From an uncultured Eubacteriales bacterium (GTDB lineage: Bacteria; Bacillota; Clostridia; Peptostreptococcales; Anaerovoracaceae), in the NCBI GenBank assembly GCA_900553025.1, contig USBT01000017.1:1-24386 (forward strand): DNA of 24,386 nt, given 5' to 3'. Shown piece after piece: positions 8,723 to 16,800 of this stretch. The position numbers and the translations under genes are program-made. The notes below the pieces were generated by a model. The model was not told the DNA's origin and did not search any database. It saw only the letters and a list, made by a program, of their open reading frames with translations. Within the stretch, counting starts at the first letter, position 1. Each line of letters starts with the position of its first letter.

Positions 8723-10525
8723 ATGGGCAATAAATTTTACGAAAATAGAGATGATATAGATATACAATACCGTTGGAATTTAGAAGATATGTATTCTAAT
8801 GACAAACTTTGGGAGGAAGATATAAAAAAGGCTGAAAATTTGACTGAAGAATTCCTACAGAGGAAGGGGTCTGTAATGAAAAGCTCTTCTTCCCTTCTTG
8901 CATCATTAAGGGCAATGGAGGAGATAGATATACTTCTAGAAAAAGCCTTTGTATATGCACGCATGAGAATGGATGAGGACAACAGAGATAGCGAAAGACA
9001 GAAGAAGCTCGACAGAATAACGACCACTTTGACAAAGCTTGGGAGTGATTTGAGCTTTTTCATACCAGAAATCCTAGAAGCTAGCGAGTCGAAAATAAGG
9101 CAGTATATGTCAGAGGAAGCAGGACTTAATCAATATTCTCATATGCTTGAAACACTTTTGCGAAATCAAAGCCATGTGTTAAGCGAGGCTGAAGAAAATA
9201 TTCTTGCAGGACTCAGTCAAGTAAACTCTGCACCACATGCAATATTTAATATGCTAAACAATGCTGATATGAAGTTTGGCAAAATTATAGATGAAAATGG
9301 CGACACCATTGAGCTTACACAAGGCAACTATATTAAGTTTATGCAGTCTCACAACCAAGATGTGAGAAAGAGTGCCTTTGAAAAAATGTATCAAGCCTAC
9401 GAAAAACTTATTAATACAATTTCAAGCACCTATTCCTTCAGTGTTAAAAATGATGTTGTAAAATCACAGATAAGGAAATACCCTTCTGCTAGGAATGCTG
9501 CACTATATTCTGATAATATTCCTGAATCGGTTTACGATAATTTGGTTAAAGTCGTTAATGATAATCTTCCTAATCTACACAGATATATGTCGCTTAGGAA
9601 GCAGGTTCTAGGACTTGATAATCAGCATATGTGGGATGTTTATGTCCCATTGGTTGAGCTACCTCAAAACGAATATCCCTTTGAAGAAGGTGTTGATATT
9701 GTTCTTAATGCACTTAAGCCACTTGGGCAAGAATACTGTAATAATCTTAAAAATGGAATAGAAAGCAGATGGATCGATGTCTATGAAACTCCTGGAAAGA
9801 CTAGCGGTGCATATAGCTTTGGCTCCTACGACAGTATGCCCTATTCTCTTATGAATTATACCGATACTCTAAACGATGTATTTACTCTTATTCATGAGAT
9901 GGGACACTCAATGCATTCATATTATACTAGAAAAGTTCAACCATATACATATGGCGATCACAGCATATTCACTGCCGAGGTAGCATCTACAGTAAACGAA
10001 TCTCTTCTCATCAAATACCTGCTTGAAAACGAAAAAGATACAGAAGTTCGCAAATATCTCATCAACTTTTATCTTGAGCAGTTTAGAGCTACTCTATTCA
10101 GACAGACAATGTTTGCTGAATTTGAGCATAAATGCCATGAATATGTAGAAAATAACGGAAGCCTCACTCCGTCATGGCTAAATGAGAAATATGAAAAGTT
10201 GAATCAAAAATACTACGGAAGCTCCATTGAAAAGGATGATTATATAAAGTATGAATGGGCACGTATTCCTCATTTTTATAGAGCATATTATGTATATCAA
10301 TATGCTACAGGATTTTCTGCTGCGACATCTCTTTCAAAGAGAATACTTGAGGGTGGCAATAAGGAAAGAAATGATTACCTTAAGTTCCTTTCGCTAGGCA
10401 GTAGCATGTACCCTGTAGATTTACTAAAAATTGCAGGTGTAGATATGACATCAACCAAACCTGTCTCAGAAGCAATGCAGACATTTAATACTCTGCTTGA
10501 GGACCTTGAAAGGCTTTACAAATGA
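8723..10525 (+). CDS. pepF: Oligoendopeptidase F (M3 family)
   Basis: Cytoplasmic zinc endopeptidase of the thimet-like M3B family that cleaves short peptides. 600 residues, the usual length. The zinc site is HEMGH (H391, E392, H395), with the third ligand E419 in TAEVAST and the following ESLL. N-terminal helical region (residues about 10-200) and the conserved C-terminal YYVYQYATGFSAA segment that lines the substrate channel are both present. The ATG at 8723 is chosen for its GGAGG and because the in-frame ATG at 8687 would sit at the predicted transcription start. Its stop overlaps the nadK start (ATGA). It probably recycles peptides; no export signal is seen. Confidence 0.95.
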   Translation: MGNKFYENRDDIDIQYRWNLEDMYSNDKLWEEDIKKAENLTEEFLQRKGSVMKSSSSLLASLRAMEEIDILLEKAFVYARMRMDEDNRDSERQKKLDRITTTLTKLGSDLSFFIPEILEASESKIRQYMSEEAGLNQYSHMLETLLRNQSHVLSEAEENILAGLSQVNSAPHAIFNMLNNADMKFGKIIDENGDTIELTQGNYIKFMQSHNQDVRKSAFEKMYQAYEKLINTISSTYSFSVKNDVVKSQIRKYPSARNAALYSDNIPESVYDNLVKVVNDNLPNLHRYMSLRKQVLGLDNQHMWDVYVPLVELPQNEYPFEEGVDIVLNALKPLGQEYCNNLKNGIESRWIDVYETPGKTSGAYSFGSYDSMPYSLMNYTDTLNDVFTLIHEMGHSMHSYYTRKVQPYTYGDHSIFTAEVASTVNESLLIKYLLENEKDTEVRKYLINFYLEQFRATLFRQTMFAEFEHKCHEYVENNGSLTPSWLNEKYEKLNQKYYGSSIEKDDYIKYEWARIPHFYRAYYVYQYATGFSAATSLSKRILEGGNKERNDYLKFLSLGSSMYPVDLLKIAGVDMTSTKPVSEAMQTFNTLLEDLERLYK

Positions 10526-11331
10526 AAAAGAACGGAATATTTCTCTATTCAAACAAAATAGCTGCATCCGTAGAAGCTCGTACAAGACTTGAAGAAAAGC
10601 TAGAAAAATCCGGTTATCCTGTACATACCAATCTTCAAGATGATACTGAGCTTGTAATAGTCATAGGTGGCGACGGAACACTTCTAGAGGCCATCCACCA
10701 GTTTGACTTTCCAGATGTTCCATTTATCGGTATCAATACTGGGCATCTAGGTTTTTTTCAGGAGCTTATGCCAAGTCAATTGGATGATTTTATATTTAAT
10801 TACGGACAAAATAGCTTTGTAATCCAGGAACTTTCCACAGTTGAAATCATAGTAGATTCTAATGGTATAGCTTCAAGACATACTGGTCTTAATGAGATTG
10901 CGGTAAAAAGTAATGACAACCACTCTATCCACCTAAATATGTCAATTGGCGGAAGCTTTATACAGCGTTTCTCGGGAGATGGCGTAGTAATCGCAACTCC
11001 TGCAGGCTCCACAGCTTATAATTATTCACTCGGAGGTTCAATTGTAGATCCACGTGTCAATGTTTTGCAGCTCACACCAATTGCCCCGATGAATACGATT
11101 GCCTATCGCTCGTTTACATCAAGTATCTTGCTACCTCCAGAGCTTGAACTCGGCATCATACCTGACGGCAGAAGCAGCGAAAATCCTCTGCGTATCATCT
11201 TTGATGGATACTGTCAAAATTATTCTATGGTTGCTGCAATAAAAGTATCTATGGGAAGAAAAAAAGTCAAATTATTAAGATTTGATAACTACGATTTCTG
11301 GACAAAGGTAAAAAGCAAATTTTTATTGTAA
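10522..11331 (+). CDS. nadK: NAD kinase
   Basis: ATP- or polyphosphate-dependent NAD kinase, making NADP. 269 residues. The conserved GGDGTLLEA is at 49-57, the NE motif (GLNEIAVK) at 122-129, and the glycine-rich TPAGSTAYNYSLGG at 159-172, with the NTGHLGFF segment at 72-79. The ATG overlaps the pepF stop by four bases, with AAAGG eight bases upstream, so the two are likely translated together. No clear hairpin terminator follows. Confidence 0.96.
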   Translation: MKKNGIFLYSNKIAASVEARTRLEEKLEKSGYPVHTNLQDDTELVIVIGGDGTLLEAIHQFDFPDVPFIGINTGHLGFFQELMPSQLDDFIFNYGQNSFVIQELSTVEIIVDSNGIASRHTGLNEIAVKSNDNHSIHLNMSIGGSFIQRFSGDGVVIATPAGSTAYNYSLGGSIVDPRVNVLQLTPIAPMNTIAYRSFTSSILLPPELELGIIPDGRSSENPLRIIFDGYCQNYSMVAAIKVSMGRKKVKLLRFDNYDFWTKVKSKFLL

Positions 11332-11430
11332 ACACTTATAAATAAGGCTTACTGCTCTATTGTAAAACTATTTTGCTTTCATACAAAACTATATACATTC
11401 TAAGTACTACCAACTGAGGAGCTTTCAATT

Positions 11431-12357
11431 ATGGCAAAATTAAAATATGAGGTTATTGAGGAAGATAACGGTCTTCCAATTAAAAATATTATCCGCAAAA
11501 GATTCAATTTTTCAAGTCGACTCATGGGCAAACTCAAAAGGCAGAATCTAGTATATAAAAATGGTGAGATTACACCAGGCTGGCATACTGTAAAACCTGG
11601 CGACACTATAAGCATTGAGTTTCCTGAAGAGAAAAGCGATTTTCCGCCTGAGGATATCCCCATAGAGATAGTATATGAGGACGATGATCTTCTTGTAATA
11701 AACAAGCAATATGGTATAACCGTTCATCCCACTAAGGGATGCCCCTCTCACACTTTGGCAAACGGGATAATGCACCACATGCTAGAAACAAATCAGAATT
11801 TTAAAATTAGATTCATTAACAGACTTGACACAGATACATCTGGCCTACTTTTGGTTGGGAAAAATTCATATGTTCAAAATGAAATCACAAAACAGATGCG
11901 TGCCAAAACTATCGATAAGCATTACATAGCTGTCGTAAACGGCATTGTGGAAGAGGATGAGTTTTTAATCGATAAGCCAATAGGAAGACCATCCCCTGAT
12001 GAAATCAGACGATCGGTACTTAGCGAGGAATCGGGCGGCTACCCTTCGCAAACAGAAGTTAAAGTTTTGGAAAGAATCTATTCAGAAAATTCCAATTTTA
12101 ATTTTACCGTCGTTGAACTTCATCTATTAACAGGTAGAACTCATCAGATAAGGGTTCACATGAGCTCAATTGGTCATATCCTTGTTGGAGATTCTCTCTA
12201 CGGTGATACTCATTCGAATCTGATTGACAGACAGGCCCTGCACGCCTATAGATTATCTCTCACACATCCAATAACAAAAGAAAGGCTTGACCTTAGATCA
12301 AGCCTTCCAGATGATATTCAAAATTTAATACAAAGATTAAGGTCAGCCAAAGCATGA
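11431..12357 (+). CDS. RluA-family RNA pseudouridine synthase
   Basis: Pseudouridine synthase that isomerises uridines in rRNA or tRNA. 308 residues. An S4-like N-terminal part (about 12-65, with NFSSRLMGKLKRQNLVYKNG and VKPGDTI) precedes the catalytic domain. The catalytic aspartate is D133 in NRLDTDTSGLLLVGK, and LLTGRTHQIRVHMSSIGH forms the conserved C-terminal motif. Members of this group include RluD and the paralogous YlyB/YjbO types, and the sequence does not settle which uridine is modified. GAGGAG is about nine bases before the ATG. It lies 99 bases after nadK; a separate promoter is possible but not clear. Confidence 0.94.
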   Translation: MAKLKYEVIEEDNGLPIKNIIRKRFNFSSRLMGKLKRQNLVYKNGEITPGWHTVKPGDTISIEFPEEKSDFPPEDIPIEIVYEDDDLLVINKQYGITVHPTKGCPSHTLANGIMHHMLETNQNFKIRFINRLDTDTSGLLLVGKNSYVQNEITKQMRAKTIDKHYIAVVNGIVEEDEFLIDKPIGRPSPDEIRRSVLSEESGGYPSQTEVKVLERIYSENSNFNFTVVELHLLTGRTHQIRVHMSSIGHILVGDSLYGDTHSNLIDRQALHAYRLSLTHPITKERLDLRSSLPDDIQNLIQRLRSAKA

Positions 12358-12386
12358 TATTGCTTTACTGACCTTCTTTTTATTTT
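12339..12386 (+). terminator. Rho-independent terminator after rluA-family gene
   Basis: Outer arms AAGGTCAG (12339-12346) and CTGACCTT (12368-12375) and inner arms AAAGCA (12349-12354) and TGCTTT (12361-12366) form a 14-pair stem with a small internal loop, followed by CTTTTTATTTT. The left arm lies within the last codons of the pseudouridine synthase gene. The opposing DUF975 gene ends at 12380, inside the T tract, so the element separates converging transcripts. Confidence 0.88.
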
Positions 12387-13252
12387 GAACTATCGTCATA
12401 TAATTCATCTAAAGTATCTATCTCAAGCTCCCCTATCAAAATCCTATAGTATACAGCTAAAGTAGCATAAGCGTAGGCATATACAAATGATGTGGGTATA
12501 ATCGTAATAATACTAGCTAAAAATATTGAATCCTCAGATATCTCACCCATTGTCAGTAATATTCCCGGAAGCATAGCTAGTAAGTACCATCCAAGAAATG
12601 AAATCATTACTCTGAATAAATGCCCCATATTATTTTTCATCATAGATGCAGATATATAAAAAGAGCTAAGAGCTCCTTGATATTGTATATTTTCATCTGC
12701 AATTACAAAAAAACTGAAAAATAACGTAATTTGTATGAATACAGGATATATTATACCAGCCAGAATGATAAGAACTGTAACAATCGAGTACACAACCAAG
12801 TAAGCATCACTTTTCGATATGAATGATGATTCTAATTTGAGTATTTGAATAATATATAAAACTAATAACGGTATACCTATAATCAGGCTATATAATAGAA
12901 ACTGTTTCATACTTCGCCAAAAAAAATTAAAGCCATAAAAGAAATTAGTGAATTTCGCCTCTCTATTTTGGGCAATATCTAAGAAATACTTCGCCGCACC
13001 CACTAAAAACGGACCGATAAAGGGCAAAATATACAAGCCAAATATAGTGAATATAGTATCTACTGAAATATCTTCCTTAAAAAAAGATTCGCTAACTATT
13101 CCTATGATGCTAAAATAAATCTGATTATTCCATAGTAAAAATACAGATAACAGGATTAAAGCAAATGCGGATTTAAACCAATTCCCTTCAAGTTTTTGTT
13201 TAGCAATTCTTTTCAATTGTTCAGAATGAATTGTCATTTTTACATGATTCAT
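12380..13252 (-). CDS. DUF975-family membrane protein (downstream copy)
   Basis: Integral membrane protein of about 290 residues with six hydrophobic segments; it matches the DUF975 family, whose function is unknown. After a short basic N-terminus (IAKQKLEGNWFKSA) come TM1, then PFLVGAAKYFLDIAQNREAKFTNFFYGFNFFWRSMKQFLLYSLIIG, the family hallmark, further helices, and an acidic C-terminus. It is a clear paralogue of the gene just upstream. The frame is open to 13288, but the ATG at 13252 begins MNHVKM exactly as in the paralogue, and starts after the stop of that gene (13260). No good ribosome-binding site precedes it, so translation probably depends on the upstream gene. Confidence 0.85.
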   Translation of the reverse strand: MNHVKMTIHSEQLKRIAKQKLEGNWFKSAFALILLSVFLLWNNQIYFSIIGIVSESFFKEDISVDTIFTIFGLYILPFIGPFLVGAAKYFLDIAQNREAKFTNFFYGFNFFWRSMKQFLLYSLIIGIPLLVLYIIQILKLESSFISKSDAYLVVYSIVTVLIILAGIIYPVFIQITLFFSFFVIADENIQYQGALSSFYISASMMKNNMGHLFRVMISFLGWYLLAMLPGILLTMGEISEDSIFLASIITIIPTSFVYAYAYATLAVYYRILIGELEIDTLDELYDDSSK

Positions 13253-13259
13253 AACAATC

Positions 13260-14162
13260 TTAGTTAATCGTCTTCGGCTCTTCATCAACTATATCTATTT
13301 TAAGTTCCCCTATTAAAAGCCTATAGTATACAGCAAATGTTGCATGAGCATATGCGCTAACAAATGAAAGCGGAATAAGAGTTAGAATATTTCCCCAAAC
13401 AAGTGCAGTACTGTTTTCATCTGTTATTGCAACCAGTACCATACCTGGCAAAACAGCAAGTAAATACCAGCCTATAAATGACAAAATAATTCCAAATAAA
13501 TGAGCTTTGTTACCTGACATCATGGAATAACATGTTTTGAGAGAGTCAATAGCGCCATTATATTGGAATTTCTCATCGGCTATGACAAAAAACTTGAAAA
13601 GCAATCCAATTTCCATAACTATTGCATAAACAATCCAAACTAATAAAAATATCATTGTGATAACCATGCTTGATAATAACAAAGTATCAACTCTTTGCGA
13701 AATGGCTGAAGTAATCAAGATTGCTATAATGACTAAAATCAAAATTGGTAATGCGATAATTAAGTTAAACAGAAAATACTGCTTAAAGCTTCTCCAGTAA
13801 CAAGTAAACCCGTAGAATATATCCGAAAATTTTGCATCCTCATCCCTTACAAGCTTCAGAATATATTTTGTACCACCAACTAATATTGGGGGTGCAATGA
13901 AAAATGTGATAAGACCAAGAATAGCAATTATAGTTACTATGTTTCCAAGATTCTGACTTATCATCTTCTCAACATCAACATCACGTCTACTATTTAGAAA
14001 AATTTGAACAAGCCCCTGTGAAAATATTAGGGGTCCGCAGAACTGCGGAAGGAGATGTATAGCCCCAGTGTCAGCGGCAGACTCAAGCCAATGACCCTTT
14101 AATTTCTGCTTAGCTATCTTCTTCATCGGTACTGAGCCGATAATCATTTTAACATGATTCAT
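13260..14162 (-). CDS. DUF975-family membrane protein (upstream copy)
   Basis: Second DUF975 membrane protein, 300 residues. The MNHVKM start is preceded by GAGGAGAGG six bases away, and shares the KIAKQKLKGHWLESA N-terminus and the family segment ILVGGTKYILKLVRDEDAKFSDIFYGFTCYWRSFKQYFLFNLIIALP with the copy downstream. Five later helices are strong. TM1 is odd: residues about 29-44 (ADTGAIHLLPQFCGPL) are weakly hydrophobic, while the -1 frame there reads a hydrophobic LTLGLYISF, so a pair of small indels may have altered it. Its own sigma-A-type promoter is visible upstream. Role unknown; DUF975 genes often occur as duplicated pairs. Confidence 0.85.
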   Translation of the reverse strand: MNHVKMIIGSVPMKKIAKQKLKGHWLESAADTGAIHLLPQFCGPLIFSQGLVQIFLNSRRDVDVEKMISQNLGNIVTIIAILGLITFFIAPPILVGGTKYILKLVRDEDAKFSDIFYGFTCYWRSFKQYFLFNLIIALPILILVIIAILITSAISQRVDTLLLSSMVITMIFLLVWIVYAIVMEIGLLFKFFVIADEKFQYNGAIDSLKTCYSMMSGNKAHLFGIILSFIGWYLLAVLPGMVLVAITDENSTALVWGNILTLIPLSFVSAYAHATFAVYYRLLIGELKIDIVDEEPKTIN

Positions 14163-14203
14163 AAAAAACCTCTCCTCTAGTTGCTTTTAAATTTCATTTG
14201 GTT

Positions 14204-14232
14204 ATTATATAATATATTTGCTCAGATTTCAA
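14204..14232 (-). promoter_or_regulatory. Sigma-A promoter for the DUF975 gene pair
   Basis: On the minus strand TTGAAA (14232-14227), a 17-base spacer and a perfect TATAAT (14209-14204) form a near-consensus vegetative promoter. The transcript would start near 14197, leaving a leader of about 35 bases before the ribosome-binding site and ATG at 14162. Confidence 0.78.
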
Positions 14233-14286
14233 GAATTGTACCATATACTTTGATTCCACTCTAAATCTATACAGTACCCCCACGCT

Positions 14287-14318
14287 ATATATAAGCTGCA
14301 TCGATATATAAACTGCAT
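14287..14318. repeat. Direct repeat pair upstream of thiamine pyrophosphokinase
   Basis: Two 15-base copies, ATATATAAGCTGCAT (14287-14301) and ATATATAAACTGCAT (14304-14318), differ at one base and start 17 bases apart. They lie between the DUF975 promoter and the TPK gene. They could be an operator pair or chance in AT-rich DNA. Confidence 0.5.
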
Positions 14319-14380
14319 AAAATGTATTGGTATTATTAATAAAACGGTTGCAAATAGTCATTGAATAGGTCAACAAAAAA

Positions 14381-15136
14381 ATGAAAATTCTTATATTCAC
14401 GGGATATATTCCTAACATAAACAAAATAAAAATAAATCAAGAAAAATATGATTTTGTAATCGCCGCTGACAAAGGTTATGAATATGCATTGCAAATTAAA
14501 GTTTACCCAGACTTAATCATAGGTGATTTTGATACCGCTAAATTTCCGACGTGCACTTTTAAAAAGACTGAACTCATAACTCTACCTGTCGAAAAAGACA
14601 TGACTGATACAGAAGCTGCTCTAGATATCGCCGCAACAAAACGGCCCTCTTCGATTACAATACTCGGTGGTCTAGGAGGTCGCTTCGATCATACAATGGG
14701 AAATATCGCTCTTTTGTCTAAGTACGATATACCCATAAAAATAAAGGATGAAAAAAACTCAGTCACACTGCTTAGGCCGGGCAAATATTTTGTTGCAAAG
14801 GCTGAATATAAATACCTATCTTTAGTGCCCTACTCTCCTGCTGTTTCTGGACTAAGCATAAGGGGTGTCAAATACCCTCTTGAGGACGCTGAATTGACTC
14901 ACAACAATACACTTGGTATAAGCAATGAAATAATTGCCACTTCGCCAAACGCTTCCCCATATGAGCCTTTGACAAGCAATGATACGCCGTGTGAGGCTTA
15001 CTCAAACAACGATTCAATATGCGATTCTTTCGCAAACATCACCTCGCCATTTGGCGCAAATCAAAATATCGCTTCTCCAGCTTGCGAAATTTCATTTAAA
15101 ACAGGCAAACTTTTGGTCTGCCAATCAAACGATTAA
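14381..15136 (+). CDS. Thiamine pyrophosphokinase with C-terminal insertion
   Basis: Thiamine pyrophosphokinase (thiamine diphosphokinase), which transfers pyrophosphate from ATP to thiamine to make TPP. Conserved features: DFVIAADKGYEYAL (24-37), PDLIIGDFDTAK (43-54), EKDMTDTEAALD (71-82) and ILGGLGGRFDHTMGN (94-108). At 251 residues it is longer than the usual 205-220. The family normally runs almost directly from GISNE to a final beta strand, but here about 45-50 residues rich in Ser, Asn, Pro and Thr (about 185-236) lie between GISNE and ISFKTGKLLVCQS. The reading frame and final strand are intact, so the protein is probably functional with a disordered or surface insert. AGG is 11 bases before the ATG, a weak site. 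No TPP riboswitch was recognised. Confidence 0.93.
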   Translation: MKILIFTGYIPNINKIKINQEKYDFVIAADKGYEYALQIKVYPDLIIGDFDTAKFPTCTFKKTELITLPVEKDMTDTEAALDIAATKRPSSITILGGLGGRFDHTMGNIALLSKYDIPIKIKDEKNSVTLLRPGKYFVAKAEYKYLSLVPYSPAVSGLSIRGVKYPLEDAELTHNNTLGISNEIIATSPNASPYEPLTSNDTPCEAYSNNDSICDSFANITSPFGANQNIASPACEISFKTGKLLVCQSND

Positions 15137-15219
15137 GTCCTATTTATGAACCTAATTAACCTAAAATTTACACTTAATGAAATTCAACCTGAAACACAAG
15201 TATTTCTAGTTTCTACCTC

Positions 15220-15329
15220 TTGAAATTATTCTCATGTATGTTACAATATTAACGATGTAAAAAAATAAACGATTAGCTTGCAATCTTGGTACTAACTATT
15301 GCTCAGCTAGCTGAAAATGGAGGATTAAA
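15220..15329 (+). promoter_or_regulatory. Promoter and leader of the crotonase gene
   Basis: TTGAAA (15220-15225), a 16-base spacer and TACAAT (15242-15247), the latter preceded by TGT as an extended -10, make a strong sigma-A promoter. Transcription would start near 15254, giving a leader of about 75 bases. The leader holds a ten-base palindrome, CAGCTAGCTG (15304-15313), just before GGAGG (15319-15323), which is six bases before the ATG. Confidence 0.8.
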
Positions 15330-16106
15330 ATGTACGAAAATATTAAGTATGAAGTGAAGGATCAAATCGCTTTTGTTACAATTGACAGGCCAAAGGCTCT
15401 AAACGCTTTAAACGAGGACGTTCTCAAAGAATTATATGATGCATTTTCTAAGTTTGAGTGTGATGATGCTGCAAGAGTTGCAATCCTTACTGGCGAAGGA
15501 AAAGCTTTTGTTGCAGGTGCCGATATTGCCGCTATGAGCAAGATGAATGCTCTAGAGGGGCGAAACATGATGATCCTTGGACATAAGCTCATGAATTACA
15601 TGGAAGCCATTGAAAAACCGATTATTGCCGCTGTGAACGGATTCGCTCTTGGCGGAGGATGTGAACTATCTATGGCTTGCGACTTCCGACTTGCATCAAC
15701 AAAGGCTAAATTCGGACAGCCAGAGGTTGGACTCGGTATCATTCCAGGATTTGGCGGTACTCAAAGACTCCCTAGACTGGTTGGCAAAGGAATGGCAAAA
15801 TACTTGACGATGACTGCTGAAATTATCGGTGCTGATGAAGCTATGAGAATTGGACTTTGCGAGAAGGTATGTGAGCCTGAAGCTCTCATGGACGAGGCTG
15901 TAAAGGTTGCACAGACAATTATCTCAAAGGCTCCTATCGCTGTCGGAGCTGCTAAGGTTGCAATCAACAACGGTTACGATATGGATCTTAAATCAGCTAG
16001 CAGGTTTGAAATTGAAACATTTACGGCTGCATTCGGCTCAGATGACAAGACTGAGGGCATGGCTGCATTCCTTGAAAAACGTGAAGCAAAATTTGAAAAT
16101 AAATAA
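15330..16106 (+). CDS. Crotonase / enoyl-CoA hydratase family protein
   Basis: Crotonase-fold enzyme, most like clostridial 3-hydroxybutyryl-CoA dehydratase or short-chain enoyl-CoA hydratase. 258 residues, normal. Both catalytic glutamates are present: E112 in GGGCELSMACD and E132 in QPEVGLGIIPGFGGTQR; the oxyanion-hole region GADIAAMS (63-70) is intact. In butyrate producers this enzyme hydrates crotonyl-CoA, but its usual partners (bcd, etfAB, hbd, thl) are not next to it here, so the pathway role is an inference. It has its own promoter and terminator, i.e. a single-gene unit. Confidence 0.93.
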   Translation: MYENIKYEVKDQIAFVTIDRPKALNALNEDVLKELYDAFSKFECDDAARVAILTGEGKAFVAGADIAAMSKMNALEGRNMMILGHKLMNYMEAIEKPIIAAVNGFALGGGCELSMACDFRLASTKAKFGQPEVGLGIIPGFGGTQRLPRLVGKGMAKYLTMTAEIIGADEAMRIGLCEKVCEPEALMDEAVKVAQTIISKAPIAVGAAKVAINNGYDMDLKSASRFEIETFTAAFGSDDKTEGMAAFLEKREAKFENK

Positions 16107-16115
16107 GCAAAAATT

Positions 16116-16134
16116 CATTCTAAAATTTAGAATG
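16116..16134. repeat. Perfect AT-rich palindrome after crotonase gene
   Basis: Arms CATTCTAAA and TTTAGAATG, with one A between, make a 19-base perfect inverted repeat ten bases after the crotonase stop. No T tract follows, so it is probably not a terminator by itself. It may be a protein site or an RNA 3'-end hairpin. Confidence 0.55.
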
Positions 16135-16160
16135 TACATTAATTAGAAAGTCATTGAAAT

Positions 16161-16208
16161 CGGTTTCAGTTTTGGAGCTATCACCCCAGGATTGAAACCG
16201 TTTATTTT
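16161..16208 (+). terminator. Rho-independent terminator after crotonase gene
   Basis: Arms CGGTTTCA (16161-16168) and TGAAACCG (16193-16200), with an inner TGGAG (16173-16177) pairing CCCCA (16184-16188) around a six-base loop, are followed by TTTATTTT. It closes the crotonase transcript and lies just before the thioredoxin gene, whose promoter was not identified. Its right arm covers a TTG codon that could otherwise be read as an upstream start. Confidence 0.75.
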
Positions 16209-16221
16209 AACCGAGAGAAAT

Positions 16222-16800
16222 ATGAAAAAAACACAAATAAAAAAAATTATATCTATAGTACTAATATTAATTGTTGTATGTATCCTATTTGGAATTTACG
16301 CATACAAAAATAAAAACAATCAATCAACTGAAACTAACAAAATTACATCTGAGGCACAAAATAGCAGCAAAAACAGCTCGTCCAAAAATAATGGCGGTAA
16401 TTCAAATAATTCAATAGAAACCGACGAACCTATCGATTACTATGGCATTGTTAAAGAAGGAAAGTCGCTTATACTCATATTTGGAAGTGAAGACTGTATC
16501 GCCTGCCGTCAGCTTAAGCCTGTTATGCAAAAGCTCAGCGACAAGTATGATGGCAAAATCTACATTAAATATGTTGATATTGTGAAGCATCCTGATTTTT
16601 ATGACAATTATAGATTTCAGTATATCCCAAGTTTAATTTTCTTTAAAAACGATGGTACACCATATATTCCATCCAAAGAATATGTTGATGAGTATAATTT
16701 TGAAATAGCAAAGGATGATTCAGGCAATGCAAAATATACACTTCACCAAGGTGCCTTGCCTCAAGAAATTTTAGAAAACATCATACAGGAGCTTATTTAA
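16222..16800 (+). CDS. Membrane-anchored thioredoxin-fold protein
   Basis: Extracytoplasmic thioredoxin-like protein of 192 residues. One N-terminal membrane helix (about 8-28), a Ser/Asn/Lys-rich linker (29-66), then a thioredoxin domain with CIAC at 92-95 and the cis-proline loop YIPS (P136). The cysteine in the helix (C20) is not in a good lipobox, so a helix anchor is likelier than a lipoprotein. It is followed by, and overlaps by one base, a CcdA gene, so it is expected to pass electrons from CcdA to oxidised proteins outside the membrane. The ATG at 16222 is preferred; an in-frame TTG at 16192 lies in the terminator stem. Confidence 0.88.
   Translation: MKKTQIKKIISIVLILIVVCILFGIYAYKNKNNQSTETNKITSEAQNSSKNSSSKNNGGNSNNSIETDEPIDYYGIVKEGKSLILIFGSEDCIACRQLKPVMQKLSDKYDGKIYIKYVDIVKHPDFYDNYRFQYIPSLIFFKNDGTPYIPSKEYVDEYNFEIAKDDSGNAKYTLHQGALPQEILENIIQELI

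Noticed and set aside
14163..14380. TPP riboswitch before thiamine pyrophosphokinase
   Set aside because: No CTGAGA-type core or paired thi-box elements were seen on either strand.
14194..14424. Short minus-strand frame in the gap before TPK
   Set aside because: It overlaps the DUF975 promoter and the TPK start, and has no ribosome-binding site.
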